The notes under the pieces were generated by a model that was given only the letters and a program-made list of their open reading frames with translations, did no database searches and had not been told where the DNA came from. From NCBI RefSeq assembly GCF_003184905.1, contig NZ_QFRU01000021.1:25203-89202 (forward strand): 64,000 nucleotides of DNA. The letters are read 5' to 3'. The position numbers and the translations under genes are program-made. Below are positions 44,501-54,317 of the stretch, in pieces. The DNA is from Bacillus sp. CGMCC 1.16541 (GTDB lineage: Bacteria > Bacillota > Bacilli > Bacillales > Bacillaceae_H). Position 1 is the stretch's first letter. Every line of letters starts with the position of its first letter.

Positions 44501-46102
44501 ATGAAGAAAAAGTGGTTAGTTTCAATGCTTGCGCTTGTTTTAGCCGTTTCCTTAGCTCTAGCTGGATGCGGAAAGTCATCTGAAGAAACAGGCACAAAAG
44601 ACTCTGGTGGTAGTGGCGGAGGAAGTAGTGATAAAGAAACAACCTTGATCTTCGGTCGTGGTGGAGATGCAGTATCATTAGACCCTGCAACCGCAACAGA
44701 TGGAGAATCATTTAAAGTGACACAAAACATTTTTGATACGCTCATTTCATTTGGTGAGCAAAGCACAGATTTAGAGCCTGGCTTAGCAACAGAGTGGAAT
44801 GCGTCTGAAGATGGATTAACGTATACATTAAAGCTTCGTGAAGGTATCAAGTTTCACGACGGAACAGACTTTAACGCAGAGGCAGTTGTCGCAAACTTTA
44901 AACGTTGGCAAAGTGGAGACAAAGAGCAATATTACTACTACAACTCTCAATTTGGCGACATTATTACAGAAGTAAAAGCGGAAGATCCAACAACGGTTGT
45001 GTTCACATTAAGCCGTCCGTTAGCTCCGTTCTTTAAAAACTTAGCAATGTCACCATTTGCAATTTCATCTCCAGCTGCATTTCAGCAATACGGAGATAAA
45101 TACAATGAAAACCCAGTAGGTACAGGTCCATTCAAATTCAAAGAGTGGAAACGTAATGATCGTATTACAATCGAAAAGAACGCAGAATATTGGGTAGAAA
45201 ATGAACCGAAATTAGAACAAGTTATTTTCACAGTTATTCCTGAAAACTCAGCTCGTTTAAATGCACTTCAAACAGGTGAAGTAGATTTAATCGACGGTGT
45301 AAACTTCAGTGACGTACCGTCAATTGATGGAAACGACAGCTTACAAACGTTCTTCCGTCCGTCACTAAACATTGCATACTTAGGATTAACAGCAACGAGA
45401 GGTCCATTAAAAGAAAAACTTGTTCGCCAAGCGTTAAACCATGCAGTTGATAAGCAGGCATTATTAGATGCATTCTACGCAGGTGAAGGTACACCAGCGA
45501 AAAACCCAATGCCAGAAGTGGTAGAAGGGTATAACGATGCAATTGAAGACTATCGGTTTGACTTAGAAAAAGCAAAAGCATTATTAGCTGAAGCAGGATA
45601 TGCAGATGGATTTGAAATGGAATTATGGGCAATGCCGGTAGCACGTCCGTACATGCCAGACGGTCAAAAAGTAGCAGAAGCACTTCAAGCAAACTTTGAG
45701 AAAATTGGTGTGAAAGCAAAAATTGTCACATATGAGTGGGCAACATATTTAGATAAAGCAAGAGCAGGGGAAGCTGATTCATTCTTACTTGGTTGGACAG
45801 GTGATAATGGAGATGCTGACAACTTCTTATATGTATTACTAGATAAAGACTCAATTGGAAGCAACAACTACTCTTACTACTCAAATGATGAGGTTCATGA
45901 TCTTTTAATTGAAGCTCAATCAACAGTGGATCAAGCGAAGCGTAACGAACTTTATGCTCGTGCACAAGAAATTATTAAAGATGATGCACCTTGGATCCCA
46001 CTTGTACACTCAACACCAGCATTAGCAGGGAAATCAAACTTAAAAGGATTCAAGCCACATCCAACTGGTTCTGACCGATTAACAGGCGTTGAATTTGAAT
46101 AA
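44501..46102 (+). CDS. Peptide/dipeptide ABC importer, substrate-binding lipoprotein
   Basis: A 533-residue family-5 solute-binding protein. The lipobox LALAGC (after LVSMLALVLAVSLALAGCGK) anchors it, and a Ser/Gly spacer follows. SLDPATATDGESFKVTQNIF, DLEPGLATEWNASEDGLTYT and NPVGTGPFKFKEWKRNDRIT are family-5 landmarks. The closest pattern is to dipeptide/glutathione-type DppA proteins. AGGGGGTAA precedes the ATG. A stem-loop follows the gene and may separate its level from that of the permeases. Confidence 0.92.
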   Translation: MKKKWLVSMLALVLAVSLALAGCGKSSEETGTKDSGGSGGGSSDKETTLIFGRGGDAVSLDPATATDGESFKVTQNIFDTLISFGEQSTDLEPGLATEWNASEDGLTYTLKLREGIKFHDGTDFNAEAVVANFKRWQSGDKEQYYYYNSQFGDIITEVKAEDPTTVVFTLSRPLAPFFKNLAMSPFAISSPAAFQQYGDKYNENPVGTGPFKFKEWKRNDRITIEKNAEYWVENEPKLEQVIFTVIPENSARLNALQTGEVDLIDGVNFSDVPSIDGNDSLQTFFRPSLNIAYLGLTATRGPLKEKLVRQALNHAVDKQALLDAFYAGEGTPAKNPMPEVVEGYNDAIEDYRFDLEKAKALLAEAGYADGFEMELWAMPVARPYMPDGQKVAEALQANFEKIGVKAKIVTYEWATYLDKARAGEADSFLLGWTGDNGDADNFLYVLLDKDSIGSNNYSYYSNDEVHDLLIEAQSTVDQAKRNELYARAQEIIKDDAPWIPLVHSTPALAGKSNLKGFKPHPTGSDRLTGVEFE

Positions 46103-46146
46103 GAATAAATAGTGAAGCGGTCGTCTTTAATTGACCTCTCCCATTT

Positions 46147-46209
46147 GAAGTCGCCCAATGCCCATATACATGGTGATCAGCCATCTATGTCGTGGCAGAG
46201 GGCGATTTC
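46147..46209 (+). other. Intercistronic hairpin between binding-protein and permease genes
   Basis: GAAGTCGCCC and GGGCGATTTC pair over ten bases (one G-U) with a 43-base loop that has its own pairing. No U tract follows, so it is more likely an mRNA-stability or processing element than a terminator. Confidence 0.5.
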
Positions 46210-46304
46210 GCATATTGAATGGTGGAATGAAGTAAAGTGTAAAAGTCATGGATGAAATAGTGAATTTGAATGAATCGTACTAAAATATGAAAGAAGTGAT
46301 GATT

Positions 46305-47309
46305 ATGGGTTCTTACATCATACGTCGTATCCTTATGCTTGTACCAGTTTTACTAGGTTTGTCACTCGTTGTCTTTTTTATGATTCGTGCTATCCCTGGT
46401 AATCCAGCTCAAGTTATTTTAGGACAACTTGCGACTAAAGATGCGATCGAAGCATTAACAAAAGAACTAGGGTTAGATCAGCCGTGGTACATTCAATATT
46501 TTAATTACTTAAGTGGATTACTAACAGGTGATTTAGGTGATTCTTTACGTACAAGAACACCAATCAGTGAAGAAATTTGGCCGTATTTAGCAGCGACGAT
46601 TGAATTGTCACTTGTCGCATTACTAATTGCCGTTGTCATTGGGGTTAATGCCGGTATCATTAGCGCATGGTTTCAAAACTCATGGTTTGATTACATTGCG
46701 ATGTTACTTGCATTAATCGGGGTGTCAATGCCAATCTTCTGGTTGGGTTTAATGGAACAATGGATTTTTGCCATTCAGCTAGACCTTCTTCCAACGGCAG
46801 GACGAGAAGAAGTTCGAAATCCAGTTGAAGCGATCACCCATCTTTATATTGTGGATACCATTCTTCAAGGCAGGATGGATCAGCTTGGTGAAGTGCTGCA
46901 ACATCTCGTGTTACCGAGCCTTGCGCTAGCAACAATCCCAATGGCTATTATCGCACGTATTACACGTTCAAGTATGCTAGAAGTAATGCGTTCAGATTAC
47001 ATTCGTACAGCTCGTGCGAAAGGATTACGTATGTTTTGGGTTGTGTACAAGCATTCATTAAAAAATGCTGTGATACCGATTATTACAATCATTGGTCTTC
47101 AGTTAGGGTTACTACTTGGAGGCGCTATTTTAACCGAAACGATCTTTAGTTGGCCTGGAATTGGTCGTTACATTTATGAAGCAATTGGGTTCCGTGATTA
47201 CCCTGTTATCCAATCCGGCATTTTACTCATTGCAGTCATCTTTGTACTTATTAACTTAATCGTTGATCTTTTATATGCGGTAATCGATCCGCGCATTAAG
47301 TATAACTAG
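46305..47309 (+). CDS. Peptide/dipeptide ABC importer, permease 1 (DppB type)
   Basis: A 334-residue inner-membrane protein with six helices and the cytoplasmic coupling loop DYIRTARAKGLRMFWVVYKH (EAA-like motif). The start ATG 46305 follows GAAGTGATT. PGNPAQ and GLDQPWYIQYFNYLSG near the N-terminus are typical of DppB/AppB. It sits 200 bases after the binding-protein gene. Confidence 0.92.
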   Translation: MGSYIIRRILMLVPVLLGLSLVVFFMIRAIPGNPAQVILGQLATKDAIEALTKELGLDQPWYIQYFNYLSGLLTGDLGDSLRTRTPISEEIWPYLAATIELSLVALLIAVVIGVNAGIISAWFQNSWFDYIAMLLALIGVSMPIFWLGLMEQWIFAIQLDLLPTAGREEVRNPVEAITHLYIVDTILQGRMDQLGEVLQHLVLPSLALATIPMAIIARITRSSMLEVMRSDYIRTARAKGLRMFWVVYKHSLKNAVIPIITIIGLQLGLLLGGAILTETIFSWPGIGRYIYEAIGFRDYPVIQSGILLIAVIFVLINLIVDLLYAVIDPRIKYN

Positions 47310-47329
47310 AAAGACGGAGGGGAACATTC

Positions 47330-48229
47330 ATGGCAGAATTAGCAAGAACGAATCTAGATGTCAAACCACCAGCAAACGAAGAAATAGCCATTTCTCCTTG
47401 GAAAGAAGCATGGAGGGGGTTTCGTAAAAATAAACTAGCTCTTGTCGGCGCAGGAATTGTACTACTTTTTATTGTGTTAGCCATTTGTGCACCGATCATT
47501 GCACCCCAAGGAATCAATGAACAAGATCTTTCTAAAAGACTGCAAGCACCATCAAGTGAACATTGGTTTGGAACAGATGACTTTGGTCGTGACATCTTTT
47601 CACGTATCCTTTACGGAGCAAGAATTTCATTATGGGTTGGGTTTTTCGCTGTACTAGGTTCAGTCGCAGTAGGAAGTGTGTTAGGGATTGTCGCAGGTTA
47701 TTACGGGCGTTGGGTAGATACACTTATCTCGCGTGTATTTGATATTATGCTTGCTTTCCCTAGTATTTTACTAGCAATCGGAATCGTGGCCGTATTAGGT
47801 CCTTCCCTACAAAATGCGTTAATTGCCATCGCAGTCATTAACATCCCAAACTTCGGTCGTCTCATTCGCTCTAAAGTATTGAGTGTAAAAGAAGAAGAGT
47901 ACATTATGGCAGCAAAAGCAGTTGGAATGAAGGATGTTCGTATCTTATTTCATCACATTCTACCAAACAGTATGACGCCAATTATCGTACAAGGAACACT
48001 GGCGATTGCAACAGCCATCATTGAAGCAGCAGCCCTAGGCTTCCTAGGATTAGGCGCTCAAGCACCGAACCCTGAATGGGGGAAAATGCTTGCTGACTCA
48101 AAAGCATTCTTAATTCAAGCACCATGGACGATGATCTTCCCAGGCCTTGCTATTATGCTAACAGTATTAGGGTTCAACTTAATGGGAGACGGATTACGAG
48201 ATGCACTTGATCCTCGAATGAAAAGTTAA
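47330..48229 (+). CDS. Peptide/dipeptide ABC importer, permease 2 (DppC type)
   Basis: A 299-residue second permease with an N-terminal OppC_N segment (SPWKEAWRGFRKNKLALVGA), EHWFGTDDFGRDIFSRILYG and the coupling loop EEYIMAAKAVGMKDVRILFH. GGAGGGG precedes the ATG. It is the last gene of the operon and is closed by a strong terminator. Confidence 0.92.
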   Translation: MAELARTNLDVKPPANEEIAISPWKEAWRGFRKNKLALVGAGIVLLFIVLAICAPIIAPQGINEQDLSKRLQAPSSEHWFGTDDFGRDIFSRILYGARISLWVGFFAVLGSVAVGSVLGIVAGYYGRWVDTLISRVFDIMLAFPSILLAIGIVAVLGPSLQNALIAIAVINIPNFGRLIRSKVLSVKEEEYIMAAKAVGMKDVRILFHHILPNSMTPIIVQGTLAIATAIIEAAALGFLGLGAQAPNPEWGKMLADSKAFLIQAPWTMIFPGLAIMLTVLGFNLMGDGLRDALDPRMKS

Positions 48230-48234
48230 ACAAA

Positions 48235-48277
48235 TAAAAGTCACCCCTTCCTGTACAGGAAGGGGTGACTTTTTATT
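48235..48277. terminator. Bidirectional terminator
   Basis: AAAAGTCACCCCTTCCTG and AGGAAGGGGTGACTTTTT form an 17-18 bp stem around a short loop, ending the importer operon and ygaE. Confidence 0.92.
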
Positions 48278-49361
48278 CGATCTCACGCTGTTCTTGAATA
48301 TCAAACTCGTTGTCTTCTTTGTGATAGTTATGGAAGCTATCAATTAATTTGTCAAGATGCTCTAACTCTTCACTGTACTCAATGATAGAAGAGACAAGCG
48401 GGAACAGGTGATAAACCATTTTATTTTGTTTGTCATCTTCGTATAATTTATAATTCATAAAAGCATCAATAAGTGCCCGTCTTCCTGAACATACTTCATT
48501 TGTAATCATGGTAGCTGGATTGGATTTGATTTTACCAACAAACTTCAACATGACTTGTTCATGATAAGATAGTAAGCATTCAAGTTCAGCATTTAATAAT
48601 TCTTGAAACGATTCCTTTGTATGATGGATGTCATTCTCAAGTCGATGTAACAACTTAAGTGTGACTAACGCACGGCTTGTTGTTAAAATTAACTGTCTAA
48701 ATAACACAAGTTTACGTGATTTTACATATCGTTTCTTTTTTGAATGCGTACGCTCTTCTTTATAAAAGCTAAACAAAAGCTCCATCCTTGATACTTTTTC
48801 TTTAATTTTTTCAATATCATCCTTTAAAAGCGTATGCTCGGATGCATGGCGAATACTCATACGGATCCACTTAATAATCTCTTCCGTTGTCCCAACGACT
48901 TTGTAGTACAGTTTTGTTTCATATTTCGGTGGTAGAAAAATTAAATTCACAATAAATGCTGAAAGAACACCAAGAATGATTGTACCAAAGCGAATGAGTG
49001 CAAATTGAATAAAGTCCGCTCCAGGGTTTTCCATAATAGCGATAACCGTTACGAGAGCTAACCCAATTGTATTCCCAATTCCTAACTTTAGATTAATCGC
49101 AATGACAATGACTGCCGTAAGACCGATAATAAACGGATGATTTCCAAACGCAAGGCCAAACACAACGGCTAAAAATGCACCGATCACATTTGCTTGAATT
49201 TGCTCTAAAATAGATAAATAAGACCTGTAAATCGACGGTTGAATCGCAAATACAGCGGCAATGGCAGCAAAGATTGGAGACGGTAACTGTAAAAGCTCCG
49301 CTAACAACAGTGAAAGTGTAATGGCAATTCCCGTTTTTAAAATGCGGGCACCAAGTTTCAT
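48273..49361 (-). CDS. ygaE: YgaE, aromatic acid exporter family (FUSC-like)
   Basis: A 362-residue protein with about five N-terminal helices (GARILKTGIAITLSLLLAEL, IFAAIAAVFAIQPSIYRSY, GAFLAVVFGLAFG) and a C-terminal helical cytoplasmic region of ~190 residues (DDIEKIKEKVSRMELLFS). This is the aromatic acid exporter (ArAE/DUF939) layout. The substrate is unknown. Its location is conserved with B. subtilis between the peptide-transport region and gsaB. Confidence 0.88.
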   Translation of the reverse strand: MKLGARILKTGIAITLSLLLAELLQLPSPIFAAIAAVFAIQPSIYRSYLSILEQIQANVIGAFLAVVFGLAFGNHPFIIGLTAVIVIAINLKLGIGNTIGLALVTVIAIMENPGADFIQFALIRFGTIILGVLSAFIVNLIFLPPKYETKLYYKVVGTTEEIIKWIRMSIRHASEHTLLKDDIEKIKEKVSRMELLFSFYKEERTHSKKKRYVKSRKLVLFRQLILTTSRALVTLKLLHRLENDIHHTKESFQELLNAELECLLSYHEQVMLKFVGKIKSNPATMITNEVCSGRRALIDAFMNYKLYEDDKQNKMVYHLFPLVSSIIEYSEELEHLDKLIDSFHNYHKEDNEFDIQEQREIE

Positions 49362-49479
49362 GCTCTTTTTTAATTCCTTTCTTTAAATAGAGTTTAGTTA
49401 ATTATTATCCTATTTGAAATAAAGTAAACAATAACATACTATACAAGGTTTAGTGACTGATATCAAGCCTATAAAAAAG

Positions 49480-49507
49480 AAAAATCCCGTGTGAAATCGG
49501 GATTTTT
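49480..49507 (-). terminator. Terminator after the glutamate synthase gene
   Basis: On the minus strand AAAAATCCCG and CGGGATTTTT pair around ATTTCACA, with further T residues downstream. Confidence 0.85.
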
Positions 49508-49540
49508 CGACAGTGCTTTTCTCACATTTTGTTGATAAAA

Positions 49541-52500
49541 TTACTCGGTTGAAACAGACGGATCTGCTTGTTCTTTACTTGGGTTCACTTGTAGAAAGTG
49601 TTGCGCAGGATCTTGTAACAATCCTTCTATTTTAGTTGCTTCTTCATATTGTCCGTCTTTTGTTAATGCTTCTACATAAAAAGACAATAACTCTTTTACA
49701 TCCGATAGACCTGTTTCTGTTAAAGGTTGGATAGTGACTTTTGCCCCTTTTGCAATCCGACGTTGTAAAGCTCGTTTTGTTAACCCCATTTCTGGTTGAT
49801 GACGTAAATAAATGACACCGCCTGTCATACCAGCGCAAATCCAAGGACCAGGGTCTCCTAACACAAGTCCACGGCCATTTGTCATGTATTCAAATGCAAA
49901 ACCTTTAATGTTGGCATTTGTTCCGATGTTTCCGTGCTCTTGTTCTGGAATTGGCGCTGTGACTGTTCCACCGATAATCATATCGGCGCCTGATAAACGA
50001 ATACCAGCACGTGCATCGGCATTTCCTTGGGCAAGTAAAATGCCTTTTTGTGCTCCGTATCCAAACCCTTTTCCAACTGATCCGTTATAATAACGTCCAT
50101 CTTTTCCTTTGGATTTTAACACTAAAATATGACCACCAAACGATGTTTTTCCTGTGCCATCTTGAGCTCCACCACTAACTTTAATTTGAATGCCTGAGCT
50201 GTTATAAGCACCTAAACCATTTCCAACAATAGAACCATCCTTATACGTTAATTGCACACTTGGTAGCTGTTTATACGACCCATCTAAACGGTTGCGAACT
50301 CGATGACAAGAAACACGGCTCCCTAAAATACGTTGCTCAGATGTCACCTGCTCATATTCTCTCGATTTTGTTAAGTGATCAACGTGAGCATCGAGGTACT
50401 CGCTACCTGCAGCGAGATTGAACGCTGGTTCTTCCACACTAGCTGCCACTTCAAGCTGAGAGAGAGATTGAATATCAGCAACATTTAATAAAGGCGTTAA
50501 ATCTAATGAATCTTTACCACGGACTTGCACGAGTAAATCAGAACGTCCAACAATGTCTTGAAGACGTTCAAAGCCTAAACTTGCGGTTAACACTTTTAAT
50601 TCGTTGCCAAATGCAGTAAAGAGATTCATAAGTCCTTGAACAGCTGGATTCAATTCCCGTGGTACAAAGCGTCGCAATCCATGTTCCTTCGCTTGTGCTT
50701 CTGATTCAATTTGTGTCGCAATCCCAACATGACATGTATCAAGGTGACAACCACGACAGGTTGTGCAGCCAATTGCGACCATCGAAAGAGTGCCAAAGCC
50801 AACCCGATTCGCACCTAGAAGCATCACTTTCATGACATCAAGCGCACTTTTAATCCCGCCATCTGCCCAAATTTCTACTTTATGTCGTAACCCCGCCTCA
50901 AGCAGGGCTTGATGAGCAGCTTTCACGCCAATTTCAACAGGAAGACCAACATGTTGCAAAGCATGAATACGGGCTGCTCCGGTTCCACCGTCAAAGCCAC
51001 TTAGTGTAATCATATCAGCTCCCGCTTTTGCAATCCCAACTGCAATGGTCCCGATATTTGGTACAACAGGTACTTTCACAATGACTTTTGCTTGATCATT
51101 CGCTGTTTTTAATTCCGCAATCATTTGAGCTAAATCTTCAATGGAATAAATATCATGGTTGTTCGATGGGGAAATTAAATCCGATCCAATCGTCGCATTA
51201 CGAGACTCTGCAATTTTTGCCGTTACCTTTGAAGCAGGAAGGTGACCACCTTCACCAGGCTTTGCGCCTTGCCCAATTTTAATCTCAAGTAAATTTGAAG
51301 AGTTTAACAGCTCTGCATTCACTCCGAAACGACCAGATGCCACTTGTTGTCCCCGTGTACGAGGATATCTACCAAGCATATCTTTAATTTCGCCACCTTC
51401 ACCGTTTAAGCTCACCATATTTAAACGATCAGCCGCTTCTGCATAGGCCCGAAAAGCTGTTTCATTTTGCGAACCAAACGACATGGAGGCGATGACAAAT
51501 GGCAGATCGTGCTCAGCTACTCCAATATGGACGGATTCAGGAGAGACCCCATCTTCTTTTGTACGCAAATCCGTTAAATGACGAATCGTTGTTGGATTTA
51601 ACGTTTCTTGCTCGGTTAACTTTTCCCGGTATGCGTCATACGTTCCGGTCTTCGCGACATCCCCAATCGCTTTCCAAATACGAGGAAATAGGTGAAAGCT
51701 TTTCCCAGCTCGTGCTTTTTCATCTGAAAAATCTTTTGCGCGAGCAACTGCGTCTTCTTTTAACGCTGAAAAATTATGCTGTAGTTGATCAGATCCAAAG
51801 AAATTAACGATGGATAAAACATCAGCTATCTCGCTATGAAGACCGATGGACGAAAAGAGTCGGCCGTATCCTCGTAGTTCGTGAATACCAATCGTAGAAA
51901 TGACCTTTTCAAGTCCTTTAATAAGTGCACTATAAAGGTTGGCAACAGGTTGTGAATCTTCTTCACTAACTGTTGCAAATAAAAGGTATGGACTAATCAC
52001 ATCAGCACCTAATCCAAATGCCACAATTACATCATGAAGTGAGCGAATGGCGCCTGAACGAAGCAACAACGAACAATCACGACGAAGATGGTGCTTGACG
52101 AGCGCTTGATCAATTGCAGAGAGCGTTAGGTGCGGATCAATAAACAACTGTCCGTCTTGATGTGCGTGTGAATCGTCAATAATCAATAGAGTTCTTCCAT
52201 CCTTTATACTGTCAATCGCTTCAAGAGAGAGGCGTTGTAACGCTTCGTCAATTGTTTCTTGTTCAGTGAATGTTGCTGATAAGTAGTGCACAAGCTGTCT
52301 TTGTTCAAACGCATGTAAAAGTTGATGATAAGAAGGTTGTTGAATGGTTGTGCTGCATTTTAAGCCCATCTCACCTTCAATTAAAATAGGAGAAAGCAAT
52401 TCAACAACATAATGAATCTCTTCATCTCCCGTAAGAGAGGGGCGTTTACCAATGATGGTTCGTGTTGAAAAATGTTCTGTTTCACGATCACGATCAATGG

Positions 52501-54043
52501 CTGGATTGGTTACAACAGCCACGCTTTCTTTTATATAATCCGCGATGTTTTTACGACCAGGATGAAGTGCAGCTAGCGGTGCATCATGACCGAGTGAGCG
52601 AATGGGCTCTGCTCCTTTTTCCGCCATTTGTTCAAGAAGCTGAATATGCTCACGGTCCCAACCGAATGCAGCGTATTGACCGTTTGTCACTTTTGTCACA
52701 GCTTTATCTGTTATTTCATCTTCATAAATTGGAGGAGTTAGTCGTTCGTAATCACTTTCTAGCGATATGCGACGCGAAAAACGCTCATATACTTCTTCTT
52801 GAAATGAAAAGTGATCGTAAAGTTCCATGTCACCGTCATCATTCCATTTCAATCCGACTTTTTCACCTGGTGCAAATGGTTTTGGCTCGGCCACATATTC
52901 ACCATTGGGAAGAATACCAGGTTCTGAAGAAAAGAAATACGAGCTCTCTGTTTCGAGTAGCCAAACGGGTCTTAATCCAAGCGCATCCACACTAAAAACT
53001 GCTTCATCTTCATAGCGTGAAATAATACCTGCTGGTCCTTGCGCAAAATGTCCCCATGCTTCGCGCATGTACGTATACATGTTTTGTAAATGAAGAGGAT
53101 AGGCTTTTATTTCATTGATAATTGGTGGGAAAAGTAGATCAACCGCTTCAAAAAGCGAATACCCGTCGCGAACAATCAATGTTTCAATCATTCGATTTAA
53201 ATCTTGTGAGTCACTGCCTCCATTTGAGAGTGGAACGTTCATCATTCGCGCTTCATCTCGCAATTTAGCAACGGTATTAATTTCACCGTTATGTCCTAAT
53301 AAACTAAAAGGTTGTACACGGAAAAAGCTTGTTAAGGTATTGGTTGAATAGCGGTTATGTCCTAATGTCATGGCTGAGGCAATCAAAGGGTGTTTTAAAT
53401 CAGAATAATAGTTTCGTAATGTTTCACCGGCACCCATTACTTTGTAGACAACGTAGGAGTGACTAAGTGAAGCAACGTGAAGTGTATCATCTTCTTCAAT
53501 TTCAACATTTAACTGAAAGATCGTAGAGGAGATTGACTGTAAGTCAGTTGCAACAAGTGCAATTTGCCAAAAGTAGGGTTCTTCATTTGTTGCAAGTGGA
53601 CCTAAAGCATCAGAGCGGACAACTGAATCATCCGCTTCAAACACAATATGTAGTCCATACTTTGTAAATAGCTGTGTCATCTTGGCTTTCTTTTCAGAGA
53701 GATCAGCGTGTTTCGCGATAAAAATATGACCGACAATAAACGAAGGGGAGTCCACAAGGTTGTCATCTTTTCCCGCGCTTTTTAGCTTTTCTTTCCATAA
53801 AGCACGAGGTAAATCAATATGAATACCAATGCCATCACCTTCATCATTAATAAACCCAGCACGGTGATTCATAGTGTTTAATGCATCGATACATTGTTCA
53901 ATGTTTTTTTTCGTTGGATGGTTTTTCTTTTCAATAACTGAGACAATTCCACAAGCGTCATGTTCATGAAGATGATAATCTTTAAATAAACTCGGAGTCC
54001 ATTTTGTTTTCATATGAGCGGCATTCAGAGCGTGTAAGATCAC
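49541..54043 (-). CDS. gltA: Glutamate synthase (GOGAT) large subunit
   Basis: A 1500-residue enzyme that makes two glutamates from glutamine and 2-oxoglutarate. It has a class II glutaminase domain whose N-terminal nucleophile would be Cys31 (HDACGIVSVIE) after removal of a 30-residue propeptide. A central domain and an FMN-binding synthase barrel follow (LSGFDGGTGAARIHALQHVG), with 3Fe-4S Cys in CTTCRGCHLDTCHVGIATQ. The C-terminal beta-helix is GAQDGTGKTSFGGHILVLKS. The GTG start follows GGCAGGAAAC. No small subunit (GltB/GltD) gene is adjacent: a terminator and ygaE follow directly. It either uses a small subunit encoded elsewhere or another electron donor. Confidence 0.95.
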   Translation of the reverse strand: MILHALNAAHMKTKWTPSLFKDYHLHEHDACGIVSVIEKKNHPTKKNIEQCIDALNTMNHRAGFINDEGDGIGIHIDLPRALWKEKLKSAGKDDNLVDSPSFIVGHIFIAKHADLSEKKAKMTQLFTKYGLHIVFEADDSVVRSDALGPLATNEEPYFWQIALVATDLQSISSTIFQLNVEIEEDDTLHVASLSHSYVVYKVMGAGETLRNYYSDLKHPLIASAMTLGHNRYSTNTLTSFFRVQPFSLLGHNGEINTVAKLRDEARMMNVPLSNGGSDSQDLNRMIETLIVRDGYSLFEAVDLLFPPIINEIKAYPLHLQNMYTYMREAWGHFAQGPAGIISRYEDEAVFSVDALGLRPVWLLETESSYFFSSEPGILPNGEYVAEPKPFAPGEKVGLKWNDDGDMELYDHFSFQEEVYERFSRRISLESDYERLTPPIYEDEITDKAVTKVTNGQYAAFGWDREHIQLLEQMAEKGAEPIRSLGHDAPLAALHPGRKNIADYIKESVAVVTNPAIDRDRETEHFSTRTIIGKRPSLTGDEEIHYVVELLSPILIEGEMGLKCSTTIQQPSYHQLLHAFEQRQLVHYLSATFTEQETIDEALQRLSLEAIDSIKDGRTLLIIDDSHAHQDGQLFIDPHLTLSAIDQALVKHHLRRDCSLLLRSGAIRSLHDVIVAFGLGADVISPYLLFATVSEEDSQPVANLYSALIKGLEKVISTIGIHELRGYGRLFSSIGLHSEIADVLSIVNFFGSDQLQHNFSALKEDAVARAKDFSDEKARAGKSFHLFPRIWKAIGDVAKTGTYDAYREKLTEQETLNPTTIRHLTDLRTKEDGVSPESVHIGVAEHDLPFVIASMSFGSQNETAFRAYAEAADRLNMVSLNGEGGEIKDMLGRYPRTRGQQVASGRFGVNAELLNSSNLLEIKIGQGAKPGEGGHLPASKVTAKIAESRNATIGSDLISPSNNHDIYSIEDLAQMIAELKTANDQAKVIVKVPVVPNIGTIAVGIAKAGADMITLSGFDGGTGAARIHALQHVGLPVEIGVKAAHQALLEAGLRHKVEIWADGGIKSALDVMKVMLLGANRVGFGTLSMVAIGCTTCRGCHLDTCHVGIATQIESEAQAKEHGLRRFVPRELNPAVQGLMNLFTAFGNELKVLTASLGFERLQDIVGRSDLLVQVRGKDSLDLTPLLNVADIQSLSQLEVAASVEEPAFNLAAGSEYLDAHVDHLTKSREYEQVTSEQRILGSRVSCHRVRNRLDGSYKQLPSVQLTYKDGSIVGNGLGAYNSSGIQIKVSGGAQDGTGKTSFGGHILVLKSKGKDGRYYNGSVGKGFGYGAQKGILLAQGNADARAGIRLSGADMIIGGTVTAPIPEQEHGNIGTNANIKGFAFEYMTNGRGLVLGDPGPWICAGMTGGVIYLRHQPEMGLTKRALQRRIAKGAKVTIQPLTETGLSDVKELLSFYVEALTKDGQYEEATKIEGLLQDPAQHFLQVNPSKEQADPSVSTE

Positions 54044-54269
54044 ACGTTTCCTGCCTTCACCTCCATTTAAATTAATCTCTCTATGTGTAAAAGCTGGGAG
54101 ATAGTTAGATCACACCAAAAAGGATTTAAATTTTCAGAATTGTATATAAAATAGTACCACGAAAGTAAAAAAAATACAATTATCTATTCATTGAATTTAA
54201 AGACAAGAGAAGAGAAAAAGGAAAAGAGAAAAGTTAATTTGTGAGCGTTTTCATTGGTGTTCAACTCAC

Positions 54270-54303
54270 TTAAATAGGAGAAAAGGTCTTCTCCTATTTA
54301 AGT
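54270..54303 (-). terminator. Hairpin after gsaB
   Basis: TTAAATAGGAGAA and TTCTCCTATTTAA form a perfect stem, but no clear U run follows on the minus strand. Confidence 0.5.
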
Positions 54304-54317
54304 ATATTGATGCATAT

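Noticed and set aside
44385..44850. Minus-strand frames across the start of the binding-protein gene
   Set aside because: They are antisense shadows of the importer operon with no ribosome site and unnatural composition.
52462..52995. 177-codon plus-strand frame inside the glutamate synthase gene
   Set aside because: It is antisense to a well-conserved coding region, with biased composition (His/Leu/Arg) and no ribosome site.
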